Assembly (NCBI RefSeq): GCF_023573145.1
Contig: NZ_CP097638.1
Location: 1-64,000, forward strand
DNA length: 64,000 bases
Origin: Aquincola tertiaricarbonis
GTDB taxonomy: Bacteria; Pseudomonadota; Gammaproteobacteria; Burkholderiales; Burkholderiaceae_C
Direction: 5' to 3'
Positions within the stretch are counted from its first letter, which is position 1. Each line of letters starts with the position of its first letter. The notes beneath the pieces were generated by a model. The model was not told the origin of the DNA, did no database searches, and saw nothing but the letters and a program-made list of their open reading frames with translations. This document shows positions 1 to 8,305 of the stretch, piece after piece. The position numbers were made by a program, and so were the translations under genes.

Positions 1-2528
1 ACTGCATCCGCCAGAGAGAGTTCGACGGCTCGCATCTGAAGCTGCCGGGCTTTTCGCAATGCTTCGAGCTCCACGCGAGCCAACGCAACGCGATCTGGCG
101 CGTCGTGCAGTCCGGCAACACCGGGCTGTTTCACGCAGTGGGCGCGGGCAAGACGGCCATCATGGTGGCCGCGAGCATGGAACTGCGCCGCCTGGGCCTG
201 GCCAACAAGCCGGCCCACATCGTGCCGAACCACTGCCTCGAGCAGTACGCCGCCGAGCTGGTGCGCCTCTATCCCTCCGCCGCCGTGCTCATGGCGACAA
301 AGGAGGACCTGGCCGGCGACCGCCGGCGGGAGTTCGTGGCGCGGGTGGCCACCGGCGACTGGGATGCGATCGTGATGACGCACTCCACCTTCGAGCTGCT
401 GCCCATGTCCGCCGGCTTCACCGCCGACTTCATCAAGGACACCATCCGCGAAATCGAAATGGCGGTGCGCATGTGCAGCGCGGACAGCCGGTCCAACCGG
501 ATCGTCAAGCAGCTCGAGCGCATGAAGAAGACCTGGAAGATCCGGCTCGAACGCCTGGAGAACCAGGATCGCAAGGACGACTTTCTCTGCTGGGAAGCAC
601 TGGGGGTCGACTGGCTTGCGTACGACGAGGCCCACTCGGCCAAGAATCTGTTCCGCCACACCAAGATGGCACGCATCGCAGGCCTGCCGCTGAGCAACTC
701 GCAGCGCGCGTTCGACCTGTACCTGAAGTCGCGCCACACGATGAGCCTCTACCGAGGCGAGCACCGTGGCGTGGTGTTGGCCACGGCGACCCCGGTGGCC
801 AACAGCATGGCAGAGGTTCACACGTTCCAGCGCTTCCTGCAGCCCAACACGCTGCGCTCGCTGGGGCTTGAGCAGTTCGACGCCTGGGCCGCCACCTTCG
901 GGGAGACGGTCACGGCGCTGGAGATTGCGCCTGATGGCAGCGGCTATCGCCTCAACACCCGGTTCGCGCGCTTCATCAACGTGCCGGACCTGATGACGGT
1001 GTTCTGCGACGTGTCGGACATCCGCACCCGCGAGATGCTGAAGCTTCCTGTGCCGATCCTGAAGGGCGACAAGCCCAGAACGGTGACGTGCAAGCCAAGC
1101 GAGCAACTACGCGCCTTCGTGCGATCGCTCGTGAAGCGGGCCGAACGCCTGAAGACGGCGCACGTGGACCCGCGCGAGGACAACATGCTCATGATCGCCA
1201 GCGAAGGCCGCCTGGCCGCGCTGGACATGCGACTGATCAACGGCCGCCAACCAGCCGACCCCGGCGGGAAGGTGGCGCAGTGCGCCCGAGAGGTGCACAA
1301 CATCTGGCAGGAGACTGCGAGCCTCAAGAGGGCACAACTGGTCTTCTGCGACCTGTCCACTCCCAAGAGTGGCATGGCGTTCAGCGTCTACCAGGCGCTG
1401 CGCGAAGAGTTGATCGAGCTGGGCCTGCCGGCCGAGCAGATCGCTTTCATCCACGATGCCGAGACCGACTCGCAGAAGGCACGCCTGTTCCGCCAGGTGC
1501 GCGAGGGCAAGGTTCGTGTCCTGCTCGGTTCGACCCCGAAGATGGGCGTCGGCACGAACGTGCAGCGGCGCCTCGTGGCCCTGCACGAACTCGACTGCCC
1601 ATGGCGCCCGTGTGACGTGGAGCAGCGCGAGGGCCGGATCCTTCGCCAGGGCAACGAATGTGCCGAGGTGGAGATCATCCGCTACGTCACCGAAGGCAGC
1701 TTCGACGCGTACAGCTGGCAGACGGTGCTCACCAAGGCCAAATTCATCGCGCAGGTGATGAGCGGGGACAAGGGCATCCGGTCCGTCGAGGACGTCGAGC
1801 TCGCAACACTGACCTACGCGGAGGTGAAGGCACTGGCGTCGGGCAATCCGAAGATCATCGAGAAGGCCGGTGTCGACGCGGAGATCGCAAAGTACGCCTC
1901 GCTGCTGTCCGTGTGGCGCAACCAGCGCTACGCGAACGAATCCGAAGTGGCCGGCCTGCCGATGCGCATCGAGAGCAACGAGCGGCTGCTCGCAGCCCTT
2001 CAGGCTGATGCCGAACGGGCGCATGCGGTTCTCGGATCGGACCTGGTGGTCAACGTCCACGGACGCACCTACCGCGGTCGTGAAGAGATCGGCGAAGTGC
2101 TTCGGGCCACGGTACGAAGCGCGAGGGCATCGATCTCGCGGTCCGCGCGGGACGAGGTCATCGGCACCGTCGGGGCTTTCGAACTGTGCGTGTTCATCGG
2201 ACGCGCAGAGGACGAGGTGCATCTGTTCGTGCGGGGCGCGAGCTCACACGAATGCAGGCCATGCCAGACCGGACCGGCACTCCATGCCTCCTTGGTCGAG
2301 ACGATCCGCGAGATCGCGCCGCACCGCGATGACTGCGCCCAGCGGCTCGCGAGGATGCGATCGAAGCTCGAAGGCCTTGCGGCTGAACTGCAGCGGCCGT
2401 TCGAGCACGAGGACCGCTTGGCCGCGCTGATCGCGAGGCAGCGTGAGCTCGAAGCCGAGTTGGACCTTGGCAAGGACGAAGTCGGCAGCAACGCTGTCGA
2501 GGATGTCCCGGAGCAAATTGCAGCTTAG
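1..2528 (+). CDS. SNF2/DEAH-type plasmid helicase, C-terminal part
   Basis: The reading frame is open from the first base, so the start lies outside the window; the GTG at 105 is internal. Superfamily 2 helicase motifs are visible in order: a Walker A loop (HAVGAGKTA, near base 140), a DEAH box (YDEAHS, bases 621-638), motif III (ATATPVANS), and motif VI (EQREGRILRQGN, near 1620-1655) in a RecA-like second lobe containing GVGTNVQ. The C-terminal ~250 residues are rich in charged, helical sequence. This matches the helicase half of large plasmid/ICE helicase-methylase proteins; whether a methylase half precedes it cannot be seen. It probably remodels or translocates on DNA during plasmid transfer or maintenance, which is inference. 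It faces rep convergently and has its own terminator. Confidence 0.8.
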   Translation, partial: CIRQREFDGSHLKLPGFSQCFELHASQRNAIWRVVQSGNTGLFHAVGAGKTAIMVAASMELRRLGLANKPAHIVPNHCLEQYAAELVRLYPSAAVLMATKEDLAGDRRREFVARVATGDWDAIVMTHSTFELLPMSAGFTADFIKDTIREIEMAVRMCSADSRSNRIVKQLERMKKTWKIRLERLENQDRKDDFLCWEALGVDWLAYDEAHSAKNLFRHTKMARIAGLPLSNSQRAFDLYLKSRHTMSLYRGEHRGVVLATATPVANSMAEVHTFQRFLQPNTLRSLGLEQFDAWAATFGETVTALEIAPDGSGYRLNTRFARFINVPDLMTVFCDVSDIRTREMLKLPVPILKGDKPRTVTCKPSEQLRAFVRSLVKRAERLKTAHVDPREDNMLMIASEGRLAALDMRLINGRQPADPGGKVAQCAREVHNIWQETASLKRAQLVFCDLSTPKSGMAFSVYQALREELIELGLPAEQIAFIHDAETDSQKARLFRQVREGKVRVLLGSTPKMGVGTNVQRRLVALHELDCPWRPCDVEQREGRILRQGNECAEVEIIRYVTEGSFDAYSWQTVLTKAKFIAQVMSGDKGIRSVEDVELATLTYAEVKALASGNPKIIEKAGVDAEIAKYASLLSVWRNQRYANESEVAGLPMRIESNERLLAALQADAERAHAVLGSDLVVNVHGRTYRGREEIGEVLRATVRSARASISRSARDEVIGTVGAFELCVFIGRAEDEVHLFVRGASSHECRPCQTGPALHASLVETIREIAPHRDDCAQRLARMRSKLEGLAAELQRPFEHEDRLAALIARQRELEAELDLGKDEVGSNAVEDVPEQIAA

Positions 2529-2542
2529 TCGCTGAGCGCCCT

Positions 2543-2575
2543 GCCCCACTGCACATGCAGTGGGGCACTTTTTTT
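2543..2575 (+). terminator. Rho-independent terminator after the helicase gene
   Basis: The arms GCCCCACTGC (2543-2552) and GCAGTGGGGC (2557-2566) form a 10-bp perfect stem with a 4-base loop, followed by a run of T at 2569-2575. It lies 15 bases after the helicase stop codon. There is no T-run on the minus side, so it serves the plus-strand gene only. Confidence 0.85.
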
Positions 2576-2597
2576 GCCCGTCCGGTTGCGGTGAGTT

Positions 2598-4037
2598 TCA
2601 GCCCGCGTCGCGTTCGCTGCCGACGTCGATCGCCATGAGGCTCTCGAACTCGGCCAACGGCAACGTCGCCCAGTCATCGCCCAGCTCGCTCTTCGCGTAG
2701 TGCTGGATCACCATCACCTGAACCAGTGGCGACTGCCACTCGCCGCGTGCGAGACGCTTCATGATGCTGGGGCTGGGTGCCGTGGTCGCGTCCGCCTCGT
2801 CGCGTACCCGCCGCACCCACTCCATCTGCTCCTCCGCATCCAGCTTGGCGAACTGGTCGCGGATCAGGCTGAAGCGCCGGTGGCGCTCGGCGTCCTCCGC
2901 ATCACGGCGCGAAGCGGGCACCGCTGGCGCCGCCTTGCTCTCAACGACAACATGGGCCGACTTCTCCGGTTCTGCGCCCTGCCCTGTCGACCCATCCTCG
3001 CGCGCCTTGTTCGCGATGATCGTGCGCAGGTAGGCTCCGGCATTGCCGATGCGCGGGCGGTCCGCTCCACTCAGGAAGCGCTCGTAGCGTTCGAGTCCTT
3101 CGGTCACGGCGGCGACGCCATAGCCGCGCTCGAGTTCCTCGATGACCGTGTCGCGGATGCTCAGCTTGCCACCCCGCAGGATGTTCGTGACATCGGGTGG
3201 CACCGGCGCGATCCGCTCGGGGCGCCGCGCACTCTTCTTGACCGCGAACTGAACGAACTCGACTTCGCGGCCGCGCCTGAACTCGATCAACTCGATCTCG
3301 ATGTCGCCTAGGTCGTTGATCTCCTTGATGGCGGGCGCGACGAACTCGTTCTTGAATTTGCGCCACGCGCGGACCTTGGAGGTCGGCGAACTTCGCAATG
3401 ACTCGGCCCACCAGGACCAATGCTGCCGACTGGTGACGCCCGCGGGGCTGTCGCGGTAGCGCGCGCAGATCTCGTAGAGCGCCACCGCGCAGTAGGTGGT
3501 CAACTGGCGCAGCACCGCAAAGTCGACCTGGGCCCAGCGCGAGGGGCTCACCAGTTCTTCCCGGATGGACGGCGGGTAGTACCAGGTTACCCAGTTCTCG
3601 CCCGCGCGCTTGTAGACGCGGACCTCGGCGAGCAGGTTGAAGATGCGAAGCTCGTCGGTGATCTGCGCCGGCGAGCCGCCCTCTTCCTTTCCGTCGATCC
3701 CGAAGGTCAGCGGCAATTGCTGCTCGGACTTCGACAGCGGCCTCCACTCGACCTTGGTCGACACCATCTGGTCGATGTACTTCTTTGCATCGCTGGAGAT
3801 GCTGTTGGTCGCACCGAAGCCGCGAAGGATGGAATTCAACGGCGCAGCGAAGCCGCCGTCTGCACCCTCTGTTCCGGCCGCTGCCTGCATCTGGGCAAGA
3901 TGCAGCATGACCGAGTACGCTTTGCGTCCAGTGACTGTCAGCGATCGGTTGGTCGGCACGATCGCCAGGGCGATGACGGACTTGTGCAGCATGCCCTGCA
4001 CCACATCCATCTGCCTCACGATTGCCACACTGCCCAT
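2598..4037 (-). CDS. Plasmid replication initiator, Rep_3-like
   Basis: This 479-residue protein resembles large Rep_3/RepA-type initiators with tandem winged-helix domains. The N-terminal half carries the initiator signature (VPTNRSLTVTGRKAYSVML), and the second winged helix lies near LTTYCAVALYEICARYRD. The C-terminal ~150 residues are charged and variable, as in other Burkholderiales plasmid initiators. It would bind the iterons just upstream (4292-4362) and open the AT-richer DNA. Its ATG at 4035-4037 faces the origin, and the gene is divergent from parAB across the origin, the usual layout of an iteron replicon. The family call rests on sequence character and context. An alternative is a relaxed RepA relative without iteron dependence, but the repeats beside it argue against that. 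Confidence 0.75.
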   Translation of the reverse strand: MGSVAIVRQMDVVQGMLHKSVIALAIVPTNRSLTVTGRKAYSVMLHLAQMQAAAGTEGADGGFAAPLNSILRGFGATNSISSDAKKYIDQMVSTKVEWRPLSKSEQQLPLTFGIDGKEEGGSPAQITDELRIFNLLAEVRVYKRAGENWVTWYYPPSIREELVSPSRWAQVDFAVLRQLTTYCAVALYEICARYRDSPAGVTSRQHWSWWAESLRSSPTSKVRAWRKFKNEFVAPAIKEINDLGDIEIELIEFRRGREVEFVQFAVKKSARRPERIAPVPPDVTNILRGGKLSIRDTVIEELERGYGVAAVTEGLERYERFLSGADRPRIGNAGAYLRTIIANKAREDGSTGQGAEPEKSAHVVVESKAAPAVPASRRDAEDAERHRRFSLIRDQFAKLDAEEQMEWVRRVRDEADATTAPSPSIMKRLARGEWQSPLVQVMVIQHYAKSELGDDWATLPLAEFESLMAIDVGSERDAG

Positions 4038-4255
4038 GCGTCCATTCTAGGGCGCCAACCTCGGGCAAGTGTCCGGGTTGACCAGCGTCTTTCGGACGCG
4101 ACACCTGCAACTCGATGAGCGATCAGAACTGAGCAGCTTCCGAGCGACTACGGGCCGGAAAACCCGGACACTTCGGGCGGCTCTTGGGCGCGGCGGCTGA
4201 CCTCTCGAGAACGTTGGCTGGGGTCGAAACAGGGCCTGAAAACCCGGACGCCAAG

Positions 4256-4283
4256 TTATCCACAGGCCTGAAAGTTATCCCCA
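4256..4283 (+). promoter_or_regulatory. Two DnaA boxes in the origin
   Basis: TTATCCACA at 4256-4264 is a perfect consensus DnaA box. TTATCCCCA at 4275-4283, in the same orientation, has one mismatch. Their spacing of 19 bases and position directly before the iterons indicate that host DnaA cooperates with Rep. Confidence 0.8.
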
Positions 4284-4284
4284 G

Positions 4285-4372
4285 GACTTCCCGGACGCCT
4301 TCAACCAAGTTCGCGGACGCTACCGCAGCCTTGTCCGGACGATTGGCGCCGGGAGTCCGGACAGAGAGCCGG
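4285..4372 (+). repeat. Replication iterons, four 22-bp direct repeats
   Basis: The core CGGAC recurs at 4292, 4314, 4336 and 4358, exactly 22 bases apart, within units of the form TTNCNCGGACG. Exact helical spacing (two turns) is typical of Rep-binding iterons. More loosely spaced copies of the core lie at 4093, 4165 and 4245, and an inverted copy (GTCCG) at 4071, close to the rep start. Those may be operators for rep autoregulation. The repeats are degenerate outside the core. Confidence 0.8.
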
Positions 4373-4541
4373 CTAACTTGTTGATTTCAAATGACTTTCT
4401 GGCAGAGAAAGTCTTGAACTATTGAACTTCTAAAACTGATCGGCGACTGACCTTGAAGGAAGTCTTCAAAACGTCCTGAAATCCAGGGTCTTCGCAGTCC
4501 GAGCACTAGCTTGTCTGCGATAGACGTGAAATCCAACGATG

Positions 4542-4600
4542 TCTTGAAAAAGCACTGTCTCACGTAGAATTGCGTTCATTGTCATAGCGCACTGCAAGGA
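4542..4600 (+). promoter_or_regulatory. Putative parA promoter and ribosome binding site
   Basis: TCTTGA (4542-4547) and TAGAAT (4565-4570) are separated by 17 bases and resemble a sigma-70 promoter. AAGGA at 4596-4600 precedes the ATG at 4605 by four bases. A GTCTTGAA repeat overlaps the -35 element, which would allow autorepression by ParA. Confidence 0.45.
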
Positions 4601-4604
4601 ACGC

Positions 4605-5813
4605 ATGGATCCGACCACACAGGGGCCCCTGGCGACCCACCCAATCTCGCTGAAGGCCATCACCGAGCAGGCCGAGCGGGCAACGTCCATCGTGGCGCAG
4701 GCTCGCGGTGTGATGCTAGCGCCGGATGCCCGCAAGCTGCCGCCGACGTTCTCAGCGACCCAACTGATCGAGCGCTTGAAGATCGAGCGTTCCCAGTACG
4801 ACTATCGCGTGCGCAATCCTGGCGACCTGCCGACCGGGCGGCTGACGTCGACGGGCGCGCGTCGCGAGTTCACGCTCTCGGAGATGCGGCAGTGGGCCCG
4901 GCACTACCGGGCTGACCATTTGCGGCCCGAAGGCGGCGAGGCCATCACGATCTCGACGGCGCACTTCAAGGGCGGAAGTTCGAAGACGACCACAGCAACC
5001 ACCCTCGCTCAGGGGCTGAGCATGCGTGGCCACAAGGTGTTGGTGGTGGACGTCGACCCGCAGGGCAGCATGACGACCCTGTTCGGCTTCCTGCCGGACG
5101 CCGAGGTCGACGTTACCCAGACGCTGCTGCCGCTGTTCAGTGGCGACGTGTCGGACGTGAGCTATGCGATCCGCCCGACCTACTGGGACGGCGTGGATCT
5201 GGTGCCGTCCTGCTCTCCCCTCTTCTCGGCCGAGTTCATCCTTCCGACGCGACAGTTGAAGGAAGCCGCTTTCCAGTTCTGGCGCACGCTCGACTACGGG
5301 CTCGACCCCATCCGGTCGAAGTACGACGTGATCATCTGCGACACGCCGCCGTCGCTGTCGTTCCTGACGGTCAACGCCCTCATGGCCAGCGACGGCATCA
5401 TCATGCCGCTGCCACCGAGCAACCTGGACTTCGCGTCGAGTGCGCAGTTCTGGGATCTGTTCAAGGATCTGGCCGACGACTTCGCCGGACGGGGCGCCGG
5501 CAAGGACTTCGCGTTCATCAACATCCTGCTGTCCAAGGTGAAGTACGCCGCGCCCAAGGACAACACCGGGCAATCGACGGCGATCATCCGCGAGTGGATC
5601 CAGGCCGCCTACGCCGAGCGCGTGCTGCCGGTCGAGATTCCTGACGTCGAGGCCGTCCGGACCGCGAGCAAGGAGTTCGGGACCGTCTACGACGCGACGC
5701 GCGACAACGCTTCGACGCGCACCTTCAAGAGCGCCTTCGAGGCCTACGATCGGTTTGTGGACCTGATCGAGCAGCAGATGGAAACGTTCTGGCAGCGCCA
5801 GGTGGGAGGTTGA
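4605..5813 (+). CDS. parA: Partitioning ATPase ParA (type Ia)
   Basis: This 402-residue ParA has an N-terminal DNA-binding region (about residues 45-105), as in the P1 ParA class, which also represses its own promoter. The deviant Walker A motif KGGSSKTT is at residues 122-129 with the signature lysine, the A-prime motif VVDVDPQGS at 147-155, and Walker B at VIICDTPPS. It hydrolyses ATP on nucleoid DNA to move ParB-bound plasmid copies. The length is normal for the class. parB starts one base after the parA stop codon, so the two are cotranscribed. The N-terminal extension separates it from chromosomal Soj-type ParA. Confidence 0.9.
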   Translation: MDPTTQGPLATHPISLKAITEQAERATSIVAQARGVMLAPDARKLPPTFSATQLIERLKIERSQYDYRVRNPGDLPTGRLTSTGARREFTLSEMRQWARHYRADHLRPEGGEAITISTAHFKGGSSKTTTATTLAQGLSMRGHKVLVVDVDPQGSMTTLFGFLPDAEVDVTQTLLPLFSGDVSDVSYAIRPTYWDGVDLVPSCSPLFSAEFILPTRQLKEAAFQFWRTLDYGLDPIRSKYDVIICDTPPSLSFLTVNALMASDGIIMPLPPSNLDFASSAQFWDLFKDLADDFAGRGAGKDFAFINILLSKVKYAAPKDNTGQSTAIIREWIQAAYAERVLPVEIPDVEAVRTASKEFGTVYDATRDNASTRTFKSAFEAYDRFVDLIEQQMETFWQRQVGG

Positions 5814-5814
5814 G

Positions 5815-6864
5815 GTGGCCACGCAAAAGAAGGGGCAGGGAATCGCCTTCAAGATTCCGGACCATGTCGAAGCGCCCGCTGTAGCTGCGGAGCCGCAGGC
5901 CGATGCCAAGCCAGCCGTGCCTCGCACCGGGGTGGGGATGCTGTCCCGTATGCTGTCTGGCGCAGCCGCCGACACGGAAGCGGTCTCGAAGCTCAATGCC
6001 GAGATCGAGAAGCTCAAGTTGCAGGTCGGCGAGCAACTCATCGATCCTCGCCAGATCACGCTGACGCGCTGGGCCGACCGCCACGCGGATTCGTTTTCGA
6101 GTCAGGCCTTCATCGAACTGAAGCAAGAGATTGAGAGTGCCGGCGGCAACGTGCAGCCGATCAAGGTGCGACCCGCTCGGGGTGCCGCAGCGGAGCAGGC
6201 GGACGGGCCTCGGTTCGAACTGGTCTACGGTTCGCGTCGGACGCGTGCATGCCTCGAACTGGGTTTGCCTGTGCGCGCAGTCGTCGACGAGAACGTCGAC
6301 GACCAGGCGCTCTACATCCAGATGCAGCGGGAGAACCGCGGGCGGTCGAACCTGTCGGCCTGGGAGCAGGGCGTCAGCTACCACAAGGCGTTGAACGAGG
6401 GCTTGTTTCCCAGTGCCCGTCGGCTAGCCGAACAGATCGGCCTCGACCACAGCAACGTGGCCAAGGCGCTTCGTGTGGCCGAGTTGCCGCAGGAGATCGT
6501 CGGCGCGTTCCGCAGCCCGGTCGACATTCAATTCCGTTGGGCCGTCGCGCTGGACAAGGCCTACCAGCAGGATCCGGACGCAGTGCTGTCGGCTGCCCGT
6601 TTGCTCGCCGGCCGGTCGCCGAAGCCGGCTGCCGCGGAGGTGTTCCGCGCGTTGACGGAGCGGGTTCAGCCGAAGGGCAAAGCCAAGGCAAAGGAGGTCT
6701 CACAGACCTTCGCGCTGTCGGACGGCAAGAAGGGTGTCATCCGTGCAGGGAAGGGTGGGGCGGTGACCGTGGAGCTGCCCCGTGGGGTCCTCTCTCAGCA
6801 GCGTTGGCCTGCGTTCGAGGAAGCACTGCGGAAACTGCTCTCGGAGCTCCCGGAGGCACCCTGA
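5815..6864 (+). CDS. parB: Centromere-binding protein ParB
   Basis: This 349-residue protein uses a GTG start one base after parA. It has a predicted coiled coil near residues 56-75, the ParB box II signature GSRRTRA at 139-145 (CTP-binding clamp domain), and a helix-turn-helix at about 200-222 (SARRLAEQIGLDHSNVAKAL). It would load at the palindromes that begin eight bases beyond its stop codon, slide as a clamp and stimulate ParA. The gene order parA-parB-parS is complete. Its C-terminal region (about 280-349) is likely the dimerisation domain. Confidence 0.9.
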   Translation: MATQKKGQGIAFKIPDHVEAPAVAAEPQADAKPAVPRTGVGMLSRMLSGAAADTEAVSKLNAEIEKLKLQVGEQLIDPRQITLTRWADRHADSFSSQAFIELKQEIESAGGNVQPIKVRPARGAAAEQADGPRFELVYGSRRTRACLELGLPVRAVVDENVDDQALYIQMQRENRGRSNLSAWEQGVSYHKALNEGLFPSARRLAEQIGLDHSNVAKALRVAELPQEIVGAFRSPVDIQFRWAVALDKAYQQDPDAVLSAARLLAGRSPKPAAAEVFRALTERVQPKGKAKAKEVSQTFALSDGKKGVIRAGKGGAVTVELPRGVLSQQRWPAFEEALRKLLSELPEAP

Positions 6865-6871
6865 TCAGGCT

Positions 6872-7036
6872 CCGTGGTACGGTACCACGGAGGGCCTGGG
6901 AACCATGGTTTGTTCGCCTTCCGTACCCTCTCGCGCGTCTCTCAGTCCCGCGGAAAGGCGTCCGTGGTACCGTACCACACGTATCCGATTCACCCCTGCT
7001 GACGCCTGTCGATTTGGGTGCGTGGTTCCGTACCAC
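6872..7036. promoter_or_regulatory. parS-like centromere: three palindromes
   Basis: Three palindromes share GTGGTAC-N-GTACCAC. Site 1 (6872-6890) is a perfect 19-bp palindrome with arms CCGTGGTAC and GTACCACGG. Site 2 (6964-6978) has perfect 7-bp arms. Site 3 (7022-7036) has one mismatch (GTGGTTC). They lie directly downstream of parB, where plasmid centromeres usually sit. A further short palindrome, AACCATGGTT, is at 6901-6910 and a half-site CCGTACC near 6921. Assignment to ParB is by position and symmetry. The third site lies inside the 3-prime end of the tnpB reading frame. Confidence 0.7.
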
Positions 7037-8267
7037 ACCGCTCTGCAACGCTTGCGCTAACCGGGCGATTTGCGCCTGACTCGCTGGTTGCTTCCTGCTT
7101 CCCCGAGGCCGGTTTCGCTGGGGTCTTGCGACCCCAGCCAGAGCCTTCCTCTCCACAGGCTGGCGCGGTGGAACTCACCGCCAGATTCCTTAGGTTCACC
7201 GCGGCATTCACGTCACGGTCGTGCGTTCTGCCGCAGTACGAGCACGTCCAGCTGCGCAAGGCCAGCGGCAACTGGTCGACCTTGCCGCCGCAGTCCGAGC
7301 ACGTCTTGCTGCTGGGGAAGAAGCGGCCGGCCAACACCACCTGTCCGCCTCGCATGGCGGCCTTGTATTCCAACTGCCGCCGAAACTCGAAGAAGCCCAT
7401 GTCGGCAATGGAACTCGCCAAAGAACGGTTGGCCAGCATGCCGCGCACGTTCAGATTCTCGATTCCGATGGTGTGAAACCGCCTCGTCAGGTCTGTCGTG
7501 AGCCTGTGCAGGGCGGCGGAGCGGATGGTCGCGATCCGGCTATGCAACCGTGCCAGTTTGGCCCTTGCCTTCTTCCGGTTTGCTGAGCCCTTCACCTTTC
7601 GCGACAGGCCCTTGGAGAGCCGCCTCAGGCGGCCTAGGAGGGCCTTGTGTGGCTTCGGGCCGGCAATCACCTCTCCGGTTGAAAGCGTGGCAAGCGCCAA
7701 CACGCCAAGATCGACCCCCACTGCGCCTTGGTTCTCGGCTGCGGGAAGGTGCGAAAGATCGTCTGTGTCAACGGTGATGCTGACAAACCAGCGGTCGGCC
7801 ACACGGGAGATCGTCGCCGAAATGATCCGCCCGGTGAAGCGCAACGCCTCTTTCATCCGCATCCAGCCCAGCTTCGGAATGCGGATGCGACGGCCATCGA
7901 CGGCGAACTTGTCGTTGGTGAGCGTGAATCGGTCGTGCACGCCCTTTTTGCGGAAGCGCGGATAGCGAGCCCGGCCTGCGAAGAAGTTCTTGAAGGCCTC
8001 GCCCAACTGGATGATCGCCATCTGTGGCGCGTTCTTGGTGACTTCCAGCATCCAGGGGAACTGCTCGCGCTTGATAGCGTTCAGCTGGCGGCGCAATGCA
8101 GCCTCAGTGGGCAACGCTAGGCTGCTGTTCACTTTCCAAGCCTGGTACTGCCGTTCCCACTCGGCCAGCCCCCAATTGAATGCGAAGCGCGCCGTGCCCG
8201 CGGCCCGCGTGAGATAGCTGGCCTGGACGTTGTTCGGGTCGAGCCGGATGCGGTGGGCAAGCAGCAT
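6990..8267 (-). CDS. tnpB: TnpB, RNA-guided nuclease of an IS605/IS1341-type element
   Basis: This 425-residue TnpB has all RuvC residues: D186 (GVDLGVLAL), E270 (GIENLN) and D352 (RDVNAA). A four-cysteine zinc finger is at C323, C326, C342 and C345. TnpB proteins are omega-RNA-guided DNA endonucleases that keep the transposon at its donor site. No tnpA lies next to it, so it is of the solo IS1341 type. The conserved protein ends around residue 392 (near base 7092). The last ~33 residues are translated from what looks like plasmid DNA, including the third parS-like site, so the original stop codon was probably lost on insertion. The omega-RNA would be read from the minus strand across the 3-prime end of the gene, with its guide taken from DNA near 6990-7070. 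Confidence 0.9.
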   Translation of the reverse strand: MLLAHRIRLDPNNVQASYLTRAAGTARFAFNWGLAEWERQYQAWKVNSSLALPTEAALRRQLNAIKREQFPWMLEVTKNAPQMAIIQLGEAFKNFFAGRARYPRFRKKGVHDRFTLTNDKFAVDGRRIRIPKLGWMRMKEALRFTGRIISATISRVADRWFVSITVDTDDLSHLPAAENQGAVGVDLGVLALATLSTGEVIAGPKPHKALLGRLRRLSKGLSRKVKGSANRKKARAKLARLHSRIATIRSAALHRLTTDLTRRFHTIGIENLNVRGMLANRSLASSIADMGFFEFRRQLEYKAAMRGGQVVLAGRFFPSSKTCSDCGGKVDQLPLALRSWTCSYCGRTHDRDVNAAVNLRNLAVSSTAPACGEEGSGWGRKTPAKPASGKQEATSESGANRPVSASVAERCGTEPRTQIDRRQQG

Positions 8268-8305
8268 GACTGGTCATTTTCCCCAGCCAAGTGCGTTGTC
8301 AAGGG

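Larger units (their letters stand above)
4038..4604. other. Probable origin of replication (oriV)
   Basis: This 567-base gap between divergent rep and parA holds the DnaA boxes, the 22-bp iterons and, from about 4380 to 4600, a clearly AT-richer stretch suited to strand opening. Within the AT-rich part, GTCTTGAA (4411, 4541) and GTCTTCAA (4462) recur. They are candidate binding sites for ParA or ParB autoregulation of the parAB promoter. Confidence 0.75.

Noticed and set aside
59-871. Long alternative-frame ORFs across the helicase, mrp and tni genes
   Set aside because: They are arginine/glycine/alanine-rich shadows typical of high-GC coding sequence read in the wrong frame.
4285-4372. Four evenly spaced repeats as a possible CRISPR array
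   Set aside because: The period is 22 bases with only a 5-9 base conserved core, beside DnaA boxes and rep. They are iterons.
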